NCBI GenBank assembly: GCA_037176725.1
Contig: JAZBRS010000026.1
Coordinates: 102,593,501 to 102,657,500, forward strand
Length of the DNA: 64,000 bases
Origin: Posidonia oceanica
Lineage: Eukaryota > Streptophyta > Magnoliopsida > Alismatales > Posidoniaceae
Direction: 5' to 3'
Below the pieces are notes generated by a model. That model worked only from the letters and a program-made list of their open reading frames with translations, did not search any database and was not told the DNA's origin. The position numbers were made by a program, and so were the translations under genes. Below, in pieces: positions 10,640 to 22,897 of the stretch. Numbering within the stretch: position 1 is the first letter of the stretch; every line of letters starts with the position of its first letter.

Positions 10640-11923
10640 GCTCATCGGTAGCTGAACCCGCATCCACATCAAATCTCCCCAAGCGTCTCAGCGCCAGTGA
10701 AAGCGTACCGAGAGTGACGATCACAACAACTTCGACATTCGTGGAGTGGAAGAGTCGTAAATAAACAAAGGGACACCGAGAGAGCATACATGCCTTACGT
10801 TATACCGAAATCCCGTATCCACATCATCATGAACAGCTTGGCTACTACCTCCGTTGTGCACTCCTTGGGCATTGGCACAAACATCGCATACTTCAAAAAT
10901 CGATCCACAATCACCATGATGGAAGTGAATCCATCAACGTTCGAGAACCATGTGATAAAGTCCATAGATAGGCTCTCTCATGGACCCTTCGGTATTGGCA
11001 GTGGTTTGAGAAGTCCTGTCGCTTTGCGCTTCTCCGTTTTGTCTAGTTGGCACACGACACATGTCTTCATATGGTACTCCACGTCCTGTTCCATAAGTGG
11101 CTTGTAATATCCCACGTTCACCAATGAGAGTAAACGTTCGATCCCTGGGTGACCCGCCAATGTTGAGTATTGCATCTCCTTTAGTAATAGCTTACGTAGG
11201 CCTTAGGACTTGGGTACATAGGGCCACTTGCCCTTCACATTTAGAATCTTGTTCTTGATCCAGAAACACTTCGCGACACATTCCTCTACTTGCTTCATGA
11301 GTCGGACAGTAGCATCATCTCACGTTGTCTTGTCTCTAATGAGCTCAAGAAAATTTCCTATAACAGTGTTAAGTACTCTCATCACCCGCATGGCGTAGTG
11401 TGTCCGCAACTTGGTTGCTCTTGCCAAGCTTGTACTGAAGCATGAAGTTGAACTCCACGATGTAGTCCTGCCTTCAGGCCTATTTGGGGATCAACTTCTT
11501 TTGGCCTTGAAAATAAGAAGTGGCGACATTGTTCATGTAAACCGTGAAGTGTGCTTTGAGTAAGTAATGTCATCACACTCTGAGGCAATGCACCACTGTC
11601 GTTATCTCCTTCTCATGCACGGAATAATGCATTTTCGTGTCACTAAGCTTTCTACTCTCGAAAGCAATGAGTCTCCCTTGCTACATCAACACACCATCGA
11701 TGGCATAATCCAACACATCGAATAGAGTCTTGAAATCAAGTAGCCTTAGAACAAGCTCCTCCACCACAGCCGTTTTTTAATGCATCAAATGCCTCCTGGC
11801 ATGATTCTGTCCATGTCCACGGTTGGTCCTTCTTAAGCAAATCCGTGAGAGGTGCAACAATCTTTGAGTACCCCTTTACAAACTTGCAGTAGTAGTTGGC
11901 GAGGCCCAGAAACGAACACAATT
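10640..11923 (-). pseudogene. Ty3/gypsy pol, 3' half: RT end, RNase H, integrase
   Basis: Reading on the minus strand from 11923, the first coding sequence is [18 protein letters not shown], the stretch that follows the RT palm in gypsy pol. PLTDLLKK then leads into RNase H. At 11175-10978 the integrase HHCC zinc-binding region appears (GHPGIERLL, then CVVCQLDKTEKRKATGLL). The integrase core follows in broken frames to about 10640. Frameshifts and stops interrupt every domain. The GLLKPLPIPKGP linker style fits chromoviruses, perhaps Galadriel-like, but this is a tentative lineage call. The 5' half of the same gene is at 31415-32735. Confidence 0.8.
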
Positions 11924-13603
11924 TGTAACAACCTCGGTCGTCACACACCTAATAAATCACATGTATAATTTTTTTTTTTAAACTAGGTCCAAATTCATAA
12001 ACCAAGACAATAATACTAGTATTTAAAGCAGAACATCTACCCAAGACTCTCGATGTGTGGCTAAATAACTTCTCTATATGTACATGAAAGAAAATTCATC
12101 TTCTAATCTACACCTGTAGAACACAAAACAAAACACATAAGAGTGATCACTTAAAAGATTTTCCAGCACACACCCACCAAGAAAAATACAAAACTTAATG
12201 TAGATTAAAGCAAAACTCAATTCTACAAAACAACTAGAAATTGAACCCAAACACATTGATGGAACACACAGACATCAGGCACCACCTCAACGCACGGAAT
12301 CCACAAATTTGAGACTAACATCTCCAATCGATGTTGAAAGCCAAAACTATGGAAGGACGTGATGCATCAAATCAATTGTGTATGCATCGCCATACAATAC
12401 AGAAATCCACCGAAAAATCAACTCGAAAATCACAATTCTAAACAAACATTAGCATCCCAATATTTATGCCCCAAAAATCTACCGAAAACCTTTGAAATCA
12501 TGATACATACGAGACACATGATATGCATCAGAAAACCAATATTAAATATACTGAAATCTCAATCTAACAACAAACTAGTCAAAAACGTGCACAAGTGACG
12601 TGCTCCTCGAACGCGTGCTTCCAACGCGTTAGACGAGCTGTAGATCTTTTGTTTGCAATCCGCCTCAAACCCGACCAGATAACAAAACACAGAAAACCAA
12701 AATCAAACAAGGAGCATGCATGTAAAACTCTAAAATATGCATCTCAAGACCACTTAATTCAAAACTATCAAAACTAGGTTCACTGTGCTTCTCAAATATC
12801 AAAGACACAATGACCGAAGCATAGAAAACATGAAAGCATCTTATCATAAAGCTTGCATCCAAAACTTAATAATAAATCCGCTGAAAAACTCGACATAGCA
12901 CAAAGCACTCAATTATCTTTGAGTAACTTAAAAAAGCATGATCTGATCTTGCATACTTAATGTACGTATCAGACTGCCAACAGTGCTTGAATGTTCTATA
13001 TCACATACAAAATGCCCCAACAACACACACAAGTCGTGTCACTCGGGCCCAAGCGAACGACACTAGCTACAAGTAGCTACCGAAGTGCACTGCACTACCA
13101 CAAACGAGTCACCCTGCGAAGGAGCCCACTCGCCCTGACTTCCTCCTCTCTGAAAAACCCTCACAACTATGCACTCTGGGACGTCACCAAAAGTGAGGCA
13201 TGCACATATCACGCTCTAGCCAACTCTTACAGGGTACACGCTATCGACATCCTCAGTACTCGAGCCACCTAAAGAAATTTAAACCCCTGACCCTACCAGT
13301 ACCCCAGTCTCTATGCCCCGACCACCCAAGGACTCTCATCTCTGACCCTGGTGACACTTAACTTGGAATTACAACTTAGGCGTCGCACATGACCCTCTAG
13401 AGGTACCAATCGTCACTGGTCCGTTAGTACGATCCTCTAGCACTTTTGGCTTCCAAACCTCAGCCTCAGTCCTATTGGTCCATAGACCTCAACTTTCTCG
13501 GCCTCTTGGTCTCCGTAAATAGAAATCAATAGAAAAATATTCGAAAACTCATTTCAAATAAACCAAACCACACTGAAACACAACAGCCACAGCTTCCTGC
13601 TGT
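11924..13603 (-). mobile_element. LTR-2, 3' part, minus orientation, inserted into the gypsy pol gene
   Basis: It begins at TGTAACAACC (11924), the reverse complement of a GGTTGTTACA LTR end, at the point where pol coding stops. Reading on the minus strand it shows the GTGTGCTGG...GATCACTC box (12147-12180) and the 'tagagg-gtacc' region (13380-13450) in the same order as the solo LTR. It is interrupted at 13603 by an Ogre-type LTR. The 5' remainder is probably 30870-31414. Confidence 0.6.
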
Positions 13604-16600
13604 TGTTGACATCCCATTTTGACAGGCTCGGATCCATTGAAATCTTCTGGTGGCTTCTGAACCCAAACCTAGGCCCAAACTCACACCATTCTCTTCCTCT
13701 TTCCCCTCAAAACAAGCCCAAACTCAACCTAAGATTACCCCCTTTTCCGAACCCGAAAACTACCCAAAATCCATAGGAAAACTCACCCCTCCTGACTTAA
13801 CAAATCTACTAAAAAGCCCTTAAAATCTCGGACCAAAACCACTCCCAAAAATCCTAGGAAACTTAGGCAAAACTACCCTTTTTCTACACCTCAAAACCCC
13901 TCCAAAACTTTCTCAAAACCAAACCAAAACGCTGGGACCAAGACTAGAGAACCTAGACCCCACACCCACCAAATTTCACCCCTTTTCGGAACCTCTAAGA
14001 CCTCCTTTTGCCCAAATTATCCTTTTCTCTCTCCTGGATTATCCTTTTCTCTCTCCTCTCTCTCTCCTGATTATCCTCCCTCTTTTCACCTCCTTTTCTC
14101 CCTCTTTTTTGCCTGGTTGTGGGCCCCCCTTGTGCTCTCATCTGTTCTCAATCTTATTCCTATTTTTATCTTATTTTTACCTTTTTCTTTGATTTTCAAA
14201 AAATTACTTTCCTTCAACTCCTCTCTTTCCTATTTATTCCTCCATTTCTCCCTTTTCCTCTCCTTTCTAATTTCCTCTTCTCTTCTCTTGCTAAACCTCT
14301 AAAAACCCTTGAAAACCCTTAAAACCCTAAAACAAAAGAAAAACAAGTCAAAACCCTAAAAAGAAATAATTAAAAAACTAACCAAACAATTAAAAACAAA
14401 AGCCTAACTAAATCCAACCAAAAAAAAGGGAAATCAAGAATGCAACTAAAAATGCAAAACCAACCAAAAGAAAATGCTGTAAAATCAAGGAAAGAACCAA
14501 AAAGCAACTAAAACAAGTCAAAGTGAGAACCTTACTAAAAAGCAATCGAAAACAATTCCTAAAAAGAAAAGGAAACAATTAAAAAAATGCCAAGACAACT
14601 AATTAAGAAGAAGAAGAAACCTAACAAATATAAGAGGAAGAACACAAAAACCAAATAAAAAAAAGAGGGAAAATGATCCAAAAACACCCAACTAAAAATT
14701 TAACAAGAAGACCTAACAAAAAATAAATTAATTAAAAGAACCCAACAAACAAAAATCAAAAGCAAACCAAAAAGACTTAAGCAAGAAAAGATGACCAAAA
14801 TCCAAAATACAAAACCAACCCTAATTAGTTTAAAACAAACTTTAAAAAAAATCCTAATTAACATCCCAGGTACGTAACAAGGAAAACATAATTAGAAAAC
14901 AACTTAAAAGACTTAACAAACATTTAATCAAAATCAAAAACAAATCAAGATAAACAAACTCTAAAAACCCTAATCAAAACCAAACCTCTTTGAACCCAAT
15001 TAATTAATCAAAAACAACTATTAAAAACTTAATCAAGGTCCCAACTTAAAACTCAATCACTCTAAGAACCTTTCCTATTTTTGTTTTATTTTTATTTTAT
15101 TTTTTAATTTATTTCTCTCCCAACTCTTCTTCCTTTCTTTCTTCCTCTCTTTTTTCTTTCTTCCTTTTCTTTCTTGGGCCCAATCCGGCCTACCTCCCCT
15201 CTCCTCCTCCCTTTCTTTTTTCTTCCTTTTTTTCTTTCCGCGCGTGCAGGCCCGGCCCACGGCCGCTTCCACCCCTCCTCCTTCCTTCTTCCTCTCCCAC
15301 TCCTTCTCTGATTTGCTTTTCTCCTTCTGCAACAGCTCCTGCTGCCGACAGCGCAACGCCAGGCCTGACCGTCCTTGCACCTTGCACGCCTCCTGCTCAG
15401 GCCGGATCGGCGTGCGCCGCTCTCTGCCCGTGCACCTGCCAAACCTTCTGCCACGCCCTCTCCGAGCCATTAATGGCAATTAGAGATCCGGCAGTGGAAG
15501 GAGATCAAGGGCCAGCACCCAGACTTTAGAGGAGGACCTTTGATTCACCCAGAGGACCACCTTCTTCCTTGCACTCCCCCAGCCCGAGAGAGAGAGAGAT
15601 TTCTCCCCATTTTCCACCCACAGAACCAGAATTCCCTTCCCCTTCGTCCGACTGAAACCAGACCCCGAACACCTTCCAAAATCACTCCGAATTCGCTCCC
15701 CAATCTCACCCAAACCTCCAGCATTCTTTCCCTTCATTCCACGACCAAATCCACCCCGAAATCCCCCCGAACCACTCGGAAAACACCCACAGAACCCATC
15801 ACCACTTTCCCTAGAATTCCCAGCACAGCAGGGCGCCATTCCTTCCCAAATTCTAGCATCCAACTCACCAGAACTCCACCTCTTCGACCCACTAGAGCCT
15901 TGGCCTCCTTCCCCCTCACAGACCAAACCTTTCACAACAAACACCTGCAGTCAACTTCACCAGAAATCTATCCGACGACCTATCTTCCTCTCCAAGCCAC
16001 CATCAACCCCCCTGAGCATCCCCATACAGTCACCTAACCTCCAGGAATTCGCCGGTGCCCTCCAGCCGATCCAGAGAGCAAGGACAACCCTACCCACCTC
16101 CTGCTGCCTTCTGTAAACCCACAGAAGTGATCTTCTTCTTCGGCCGTCGAAGCTCTACCCTGAGCATCCAGGAAGCTCCGGAGCACCCCGGCAACCCGTT
16201 CCCAGCGTTCCCGAGTTGTCGACAGTGCCTGGAACCACCGGACGAGCTCCGCCGGCAAGCACAGAAACCACCTACGTCAGGGGGACGTTCCAACCAACGA
16301 AACAGGTTTTTTTCTTCTCCCTGTAGCTAATCTCCTCCCTCTCCTGCTTCCTAACCCCTCAGATCGGGGTTTCCTTGCCTCCTTCGCCGGGTCAGCACCG
16401 CCGCTGACTCGTCTTCTCCGGCGAGCTCGAAGCTCGCCTCGCCGCTCCGGCCTGCGGAACGATGCTCCGACGATCGTCCCTGCTCCGCACGACCCTCAGG
16501 AATCCAGCCCCGGCTCCAGATCCCGCCGGCGACGCCTCGGTCACCCGGTCTGCTCCAAAACTCTCTGTCAGGCTCCGTCGTCGTCTCTGATCATCCTCAG

Positions 16601-17095
16601 GCCGCGTCACGAGTCGGCGACGCAGTCCAAACCTCCGCCGAGCTCCAGAGAGCATCGCCTGCCAGTCGGCGCGCCTTCGGCGCCCCTCTTTCCCTCTCGA
16701 CGGCCGCTAGTAGCAACTGCTACAGTGGCCGTCGGTCTGTAGAATTACTGTGCATTTATTTTCCATTTACTAAGATATTTTGTTGCTAAATTGCATTTTT
16801 GGTTTCAGTTTTTAGTTTATTACATTCAGGTCCTGCCTCTGTTTAAAATCCATTTAATTTCGTATGTTAATCTTATAAAATTGCATGAAAAAATCCAAAA
16901 TATCAGTTAATTGCATGTTAGTCCTTCAATAGTTGATCTGATTTAAATACACATATTTTACCTTGATGTATTGCATTTCTGATCCTTGTTAGTTTTCTGA
17001 TTTGCAACTTAGTCCTCTGACCTGTTAACTTAGGTTTTATTTACCTATTTTTCTTACTGCATTGCATGGTCTTCCCTCACAGTATCTGATTTTTG

Positions 17096-17560
17096 CATAT
17101 AGGTCCCTCATGTTGCATAGCATGCATTTAAATGCATATTTCGCTTATAAAATTGCATTTTTGACCCTGCATGATTTACAAATTGCACATAGGTCCTCTG
17201 TTGGACATTTAAATACATAGTTTGCTTATAAAATTGCATTTTTGACCCTGCATGATTTAAAATTTGCATATAAGTCCTCTGAATGTTCACAGTAGGCATT
17301 TAAATGCATAGTTTGCTTATAAAATTGCATTTTTTACCCTTGCATGTTCGAAAAGTTACATATAGGCCCCTGTTTGCATTCCAGACCACTCAGACCCCTG
17401 TTTTGCTGGAAAATTTGCATTTTAAACCCTGTTGATTTCAAAATTGCATGTCGACTTACCATTCAATTTCAAAACCTGCCCTGACACATAGCCACCAAGA
17501 AACTTTGCATTCTGAACCCTGCACTCTGTAAAATTGCATTCAAACCCCCATTTTTTTCAA
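17096..17560 (+). repeat. 80-90-bp degenerate tandem repeats in LTR-A
   Basis: The core GCTTATAAAATTGCATTTTT recurs at about 17143, 17224 and 17314, with fainter copies to 17560. The same units, reverse-complemented and cleaner, form the 89-bp array in LTR-B at 20510-21095. Confidence 0.7.
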
Positions 17561-17969
17561 AATTGCATATAAGTCCCCTTTTTCTGAAAAGTCGTCCCTA
17601 AGCCTCTTCTTGCATTCCGCACGCATTGCATCCTTGCATCCCGCATCCCTTACACACACACTTAAGTACGTCTAGCTCCCCTGAACACGGGAGGACCTGT
17701 TTTGCACGCCCCTTAGGTCCCTTTTACACTTAGATCTTATCTTCTCCCCTATTCTAGCCTCCTGCCTTGAAGTCTGGATATCTTCAGATCCGGCCGTTGG
17801 ATCTTCTCAAGTGAGCTGCCAGGACGACCCCGACGGAGCGCTCTTCAGCATGGACCAATCAGATTTCAAATCGGGCTTCAGGTTTCCAAGGTAAGTCCTC
17901 TTGAACCTCGGCAGCATCTTTTGCATATCATTCGCATTGCGTGGCTTTTGTGCGCTTCCTTTCGCTTTG

Positions 17970-18481
17970 TTTTCTCGCACCGTTTTGCGTGCAGTCTTGT
18001 TTTCTCGCACCGTTTTGCGTGCCACTCTGTTTTCTCACACCGTTTTGCATGCCGCTTTGTTTTCTCGCACCGTTTTGCGTGCCGCCTTTGTTTTCTCGCA
18101 CCGTTTTGCGTGCCGCCTTGTTTTCTCGCACCGTTTTGCGTGCCGCTCTGTTTTCTTGCATCGTTTTGCGTGCCGTCTTGTTTTCTCGCATCGTTTTGCG
18201 TACCGCTCTGTTTTCTCGCACCGTTTTGCGTGCTGCTTTGTTTTCTCACACCGTTTTGCGTGCCGCTTTGTTTTCTTGCATTGTTTTGCGTGCCGCCCTT
18301 GTTTTCTTGCACCGTTTTGCGTGCTGCTCTGTTTTCTTGCATCGTTTTGCGTGCCGTCTTGTTTTCTTGCACCGTTTTACGTACCGCTTTGTTTTCTTGC
18401 ACCGTTTTGCGTGCCGCTTTGTTTTCTTACATCGTTTTGCGTGCCGCTTTGTTTTCTTGCACCGTTTTGCGTGCCGTTTTG
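17970..18481 (+). repeat. 30-bp minisatellite, 17 copies
   Basis: The unit is about TTTTCTCGCACCGTTTTGCG plus TGCCGCTYTG. There are 17 copies; two are 31 bp and the rest 30 bp. Because the period is a multiple of three, long Cys/Phe/Arg-rich frames stay open in several frames at once, and these are not genes. Variants such as CTTGCA for CTCGCA cluster in the distal half, suggesting local expansion. Confidence 0.95.
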
Positions 18482-18596
18482 TTTACTTTCCTGCATTGCA
18501 TTCCCTCACTTAGAGCACACCTTTGAGCATTTAGATAGGCATTCATTGGCACTTAGGCGTTCAAAGTCTGCATTTCCCTGCGTATGCGAGTGTAAG

Positions 18597-18680
18597 CCTA
18601 GAAAGACCGATTCTCGAGCGTGTCGGGGGTGCCTAACACCTTCCCCGCACGTAACAGGAGTCCTTGCCCTCTCTCTTGAC
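18597..18680 (+). promoter_or_regulatory. Conserved box near the LTR-A end
   Basis: This reads CCTAGAAAGACC..., then GGGGGTGCCTAACACCTTCCCC, then GTAACAGGAGTCCTTGCCC (broken here into short pieces). The same block is at 24716-24795 in LTR-C and reverse-complemented at 19487-19560 in LTR-B, although the LTRs are otherwise diverged. It contains a potential stem, GGGG.GTG with CAC..CCCC. Its role is unknown; an RNA-level role in the LTR R/U5 region is an inference. Confidence 0.7.
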
Positions 18681-18841
18681 CCGTAATAACCATACTGCCC
18701 TTATTCTAGGCACGAGTCACATCATTTGCATTCATTTGCATCTCATTTCTTCTGCACTGCCTTGCATTGCATCTTTTGCTTGGTTTTGCGTAATTATTCG
18801 CGCATTTCCCCGATTTTCCTTGTCTCCCGATCTAATAGACT

Positions 18842-18854
18842 TGGTGGCGACTCC
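18842..18854 (+). other. Primer-binding-site-like sequence after LTR-A
   Basis: TGGTGGCGACTCC immediately follows the LTR end. TGGCGACTCC-type sites are used by Ogre/Tat elements, with tRNA-Arg as the usual assignment. Confidence 0.6.
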
Positions 18855-19035
18855 GATTTTGTCTTATCTTCTTCTTTTCTTCCTCTTTTTCCTTTTTAAA
18901 ATGTTTTCGAGTTAAGTCTTCTCGGACATAGCCGCTAATAGTGAACCTGATTCTGATCGGCATACACGAGCTTTGGCAATGTGCATGGACGATCTGAACA
19001 CCGGGATTACTACAGCTGTACATGCCGAAATGCAC
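18855..19035 (+). pseudogene. Ogre-type leader and start of gag, truncated
   Basis: After a short leader the plus strand encodes a gag-like N-terminus with DRHTRALAMCMDDLNTG near 18958-19008. It ends within about 60 codons. The minus strand at 19170-19338 encodes the related start of another copy. The inversion junction lies somewhere in 19036-19180. Confidence 0.5.
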
Positions 19036-19338
19036 GACTCTTACGCTTGACTAGTACACACGGGCCACCCCGTGCAACAGAAACGCACCATAAGTGCGCC
19101 TATGCTTCAGAGCGTTTCACTCAACACACGGCAACAACCCAAACAAACCTCCATTCACTAGCAATCTTAGAGAATGGATAGAAGGTGTAGCAACCCGTCA
19201 AATCGGCACGTCCATGTGCGCTGCCAGAGCTCGCGCGCACCGACCGATGAGAGGCCGCTAATAGTAGGTGGATCCGAGGAAGAAAACTCAACTCGAAAAC
19301 ACCAGAAAAGGACGGAAAAACAAAGATAAAGCAAATTC

Positions 19339-22300
19339 GGAGTTGCCACCTAGTCTATTAAATCGGAAGACGAGGAAAACCGAGGAAATGTATAAAAACA
19401 TGCGAAGGGTGCAATGCTATGCAGAAATAAATGACTCGTGCCTAAGATAATAGCATAATGGTCATTGCGGGCCAAGAAAAAGGGTAAGGACTTCTGTTAC
19501 ACACGGGGAAGGTGTTAAGCACCCCCGATACGCCCGAAATCAATCTTTCTAGGCTTCTCGCTCGCATATGCAGGAATGTCGATAAATACTTGCCTTTACT
19601 GTACGCCCGAGGGGTGAGGGATGCTATGCCATGCTATGAATGCTTAATTACATACTCAAATGTATGCTCAAGATGCCATGATGTGTGATGGAAATTAAAC
19701 GTGCAGTCTATGTACTCAGCAGCGCTACCAGTGTTCTGAACCGAGCGTGCCCTGGTTCATAAGAACTCCAGACAGTAAGCATCACTACCCTAGATGCAAT
19801 GCGGACGAGAAACAAAACGTCGGAGGAAAACCATGCAATGCAAAGAAGCGGCAAGCAAAGGGAAACAAAACAGAAGCAGAAAACCATACGATGCAAGGAT
19901 ACGGCAAGCAAAGGGAAACGAGGCAGAGACAATAAAGCCTAATCTACATGCTCGAGAAGACAGATCGAGAAAATAATGTATGTAATGCAAGTTATAAAGC
20001 AATGAATGATATGCAGTGACTCAAATGGTCATAACTTGATGATCTAATGCTTGATCTGAATAAACTTAGGTTGGAATGAAAGATCATTCAACCAGGAAGA
20101 TCTAGATGATTAGATCATGAAGATCCAATGGTCTGATCAAAAGTTATTCAGAGATCAAGCCAGATAGATCAAGGGCCAGATGAAACCCATTGATGCAATA
20201 GAGATCAAATTGGGGGTCTAAATGCAATATGCCCATGTATGCATGCAATGCAATAAGGTTCTACATGCAATAAAATCAATGATGCTGGGAAAAATGCAAG
20301 GGACAACATGCAATATCATGAAAGTACAATGCATGCAACAGTTCAAATATTGGACCTAAATCCAATATAGTAAAATGTCAGACCTAATTGCAATGTCATG
20401 AGAAAGATGCAATGCAATATAGTTAAAGTGCGATAAAAACTAATGATGCAACATAGTAAACAAGCAGAGGCAAAATGCAACATTAGTTAAAAGAATGCAT
20501 GCAACAGTTTAAAGATTGGACTTACATACAATAAAAGTAAACTGTTGGATTTAATTGCAATGCAGTATAGTTCTTAAATGAAATTAAATGAAAATTGAAT
20601 GCATGCTGGACCTACATGCAAATAAACTAAATTGTAGGATTTAAATGCAATGCAATAAGGTTTTTAAATGAAATTAAATAAAAATCAAATGCATGCTGGA
20701 CCTACATGCAAATAAACTAAATGCAGGACCTAATTTCAATGCAGTATGGTTCTTAAATGAAATTAAATGAAATGCAAATGCATGCTGGACCTACATGCAA
20801 ATAAACTAAATGCAGGACCTAATTGTAATGCAGTAAGGTTTTTAAAAGAAATTAAATAAAAACCAAATGCATGCTGGACCTACATGCAAATAAACTAAAT
20901 GCAGGACCTAATTTCAATGCAGTATGGTTCTTAAATGAAATTAAATGAAATGCAAATGCATGCTGGACCTACATGCAAATAAACTAAATGCAGGACCTAA
21001 TTGTAATGTAGTAAGGTTTTTAAATGAAATTAAATGAAAATCAAATGCATGCTAGACCTACATGCAAATAAACTAAATGCAGGACTTAATGGTAATGTAA
21101 TATAGTTTAAAATCAAAAACTTAAATAACTTAAATGCACAGTAACTCTCAAATGATCGACGAGGAGTCTGCCAGAGACGGAGACCAGTGGCTCGCTAGAG
21201 GTGTGCTCCGACCTCGGAGACGACGAGGCAAGCTCGGGGAAGGTCCGACGATGCTCTATAGGCGGAGAAACGGCGGGCATAGGCACGGTAGAGGACGCAG
21301 TCAGTCGCCGGAGGTGCGTCGAGCATCGCTGGAGCCGGAGGAGACGTCGGCTGCGGCGAACCAGAAGGCCTCTAGCCAAGAGGAAGGGCCAGGAAGCAAG
21401 AGGAGGGAATTCTGAGGGTGAGGGAGACCTCACCGGGCCGTGACGTCGCGCGAGACGCTCCCATGACATCGATGGGTCGCGATAGTCGTCGCTCCGACCG
21501 ACAGCGATGTTGGAGGCCACGACGGGGCACGGGTGGAGCTTGGCGGAGTCAAGTGGCATCCAGAGGTGGTTCGGGAGAGATCCGGAGGCTCCTATCGCGG
21601 CGAGTTGCAGTCATTGCCGAAGAAGAAGAAGACGGCGAGAGTGGAGACGGGACAGGACGACGTGACGCGCACAAAAAGGGGGTAAATAAGCAAGAGGGGA
21701 CAAGGCGAAGCTTTGAGAGGTGTTTGTTACTTGAGTTCGTGCGCGGAGGAGGCTGTCGACGTCAAGCGTTCAATGCCGGCGTCGTTCCAGGCGGCGGTGA
21801 GGTTGGAGGCAGCGGTGGAGTGCGAGCGGAGCTCGAACGCACTCGGGGTGAGTTCTCCCACTCTCTGAACTTGGCGAATTCTCCTCTCTCCCTCTGAATT
21901 CTTCTCTCAGTGTTTTGGGTTCTCTCTATGAATTTCTCTGAATTCTCTCCTCCTTCTCTCACTGTGGCTCTCTCTCTGTGAGTGGGTTCCTCCGGTGGGT
22001 TTGGTTGGTTGCGTCGGGTTGGAGGGAGAAGTGAGTGAGGAGGTGTTGGGAGTTGGTTGCAGTTTTTTGTGGGGAGTTGGTTGCCGTTCCTGTGGGGAAT
22101 GAATTGGGCTGCAGTGTTGTTGGGTGTGTATTGGGCTGAAGAAGGTGGTGGTCTTTTGTTCACCGGCTACCCAAGTGGGAAGGGAGGTGCAGAGGATGGC
22201 AGGGGATAAGAAAGTTGGTCATCGGTGGCAGAGATGTAAGTGCGATGGCAGGAGAAGTAAGTGAGGAGAGAGCGGCAAACGAGGGAAAGTGGCCGGCGAG

Positions 22301-22802
22301 GATGGCTATGTCATGCCGGAGAGGATGGGGAGTTAGTGTGGTGGTGATGGGTAGTAACTGTAGTGGTGAGTGGCAGTGAAGGTGAGGCTATGTTGGTGCA
22401 GGGGAGTCGGGGAGGAAGGAAAAGGCAGTGAGGAGGTGGGCTGAAGGTGAGGAAAAAAAAGAAGAAAAAAAAAGAGAACAGGCTGGGCTTAGTGGGCTAA
22501 AGGTGTGAAAAAACAAAAGAAAAAAAGAAAAAAGGAGGAGAATGGGCTGGGCTTAGTGGGCTGAATAGGGTTTTATTGGTATGGAGTGAAGAAAAAAAGA
22601 AAACAAAAGGAGAGAATGGGCTTGGACTTAGTGGGCCTAGCTGTTGGACTTGAATGGGTTGCTATGAGGGCTTGTTGGAGTGGGAAATGGGTTGTGGGCT
22701 GTAGGAGGAAATTGGGCTTTGGGCCTGTGTTTGGAGGTGGGCTTTTGAGAAAAGGAGTTGGAGAAAACCACCAACACAAGGGTCAAAAATGGAGTGTCTA
22801 CA
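19339..22802 (-). mobile_element. LTR-B with its primer site: Ogre/Tat-type LTR, minus orientation
   Basis: On the minus strand it starts TGTAGACACTCCATTTTTGA at 22802 and runs to about 19351. It is followed by the primer-site-like GGTGGCAACTCC (19350-19339). It carries the conserved box (19560-19487), the 89-bp repeat array and the GC-rich part (21.1-21.8 kb). It faces LTR-A, so the two primer sites are about 0.5 kb apart and point at each other. At 3.45 kb it is shorter than LTR-A and clearly diverged. Frames at 21113-21897 are not supported as genes. Confidence 0.7.
20510..21095 (-). repeat. 89-bp tandem array with two alternating unit types
   Basis: GCATGCTGGACCTACATGCA recurs at 20601, 20691, 20780, 20869, 20958 and 21047, the last with one change (periods 90, 89, 89, 89, 89). 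Units ending ATGAAATGCAAATGCATG (20780, 20958) alternate with units ending AAATCAAATGCATG or AAACCAAATGCATG, so the higher-order period is 178 bp. Confidence 0.9.
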
Positions 22803-22897
22803 GAAGGTATAAAGCACAACTGTAGATTCATAAGAAGAATTCATAAAGACTACCTTGGGTAAGCAACACATCTCAAGTTTCTGTAGTAAAGTGTAGG

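Larger units (their letters stand above)
13604..18841 (+). mobile_element. LTR-A: Ogre/Tat-type LTR, 5.2 kb
   Basis: It starts TGTTGACATCCCATTTTGAC, matching the starts of LTR-B and LTR-C (consensus TGTRGACAYCCC.ATTTTGAC). It ends just before a primer-binding-like TGGTGGCGACTCC (18842). An LTR near 5 kb is typical of Ogre elements. Internal landmarks are an A-rich 14.3-15.1 kb part, a GC-rich 15.2-16.7 kb part, 80-90-bp repeats with 'TTATAAAATTGCATTTTT' at 17.1-17.5 kb, a 30-bp minisatellite and the conserved box at 18597. Many Pro/Arg-rich open frames at 15.0-16.7 kb are not supported as genes, because counterparts in LTR-B and LTR-C are not conserved as protein. Confidence 0.7.

Noticed and set aside
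15075..16655. Cluster of Arg/Pro/Gly-rich open frames up to 165 codons
   Set aside because: They overlap on both strands within the GC-rich part of LTR-A and show no conserved counterpart in LTR-B or LTR-C.
17878..18686. Open frames of 174-261 codons with FSHRFACR-like repeats
   Set aside because: A 30-bp minisatellite keeps several frames open at once. It is not coding.
21113..21897. Open frames of 93-159 codons, charged residues
   Set aside because: They lie in the GC-rich part of LTR-B with overlapping frames on both strands and no domain.
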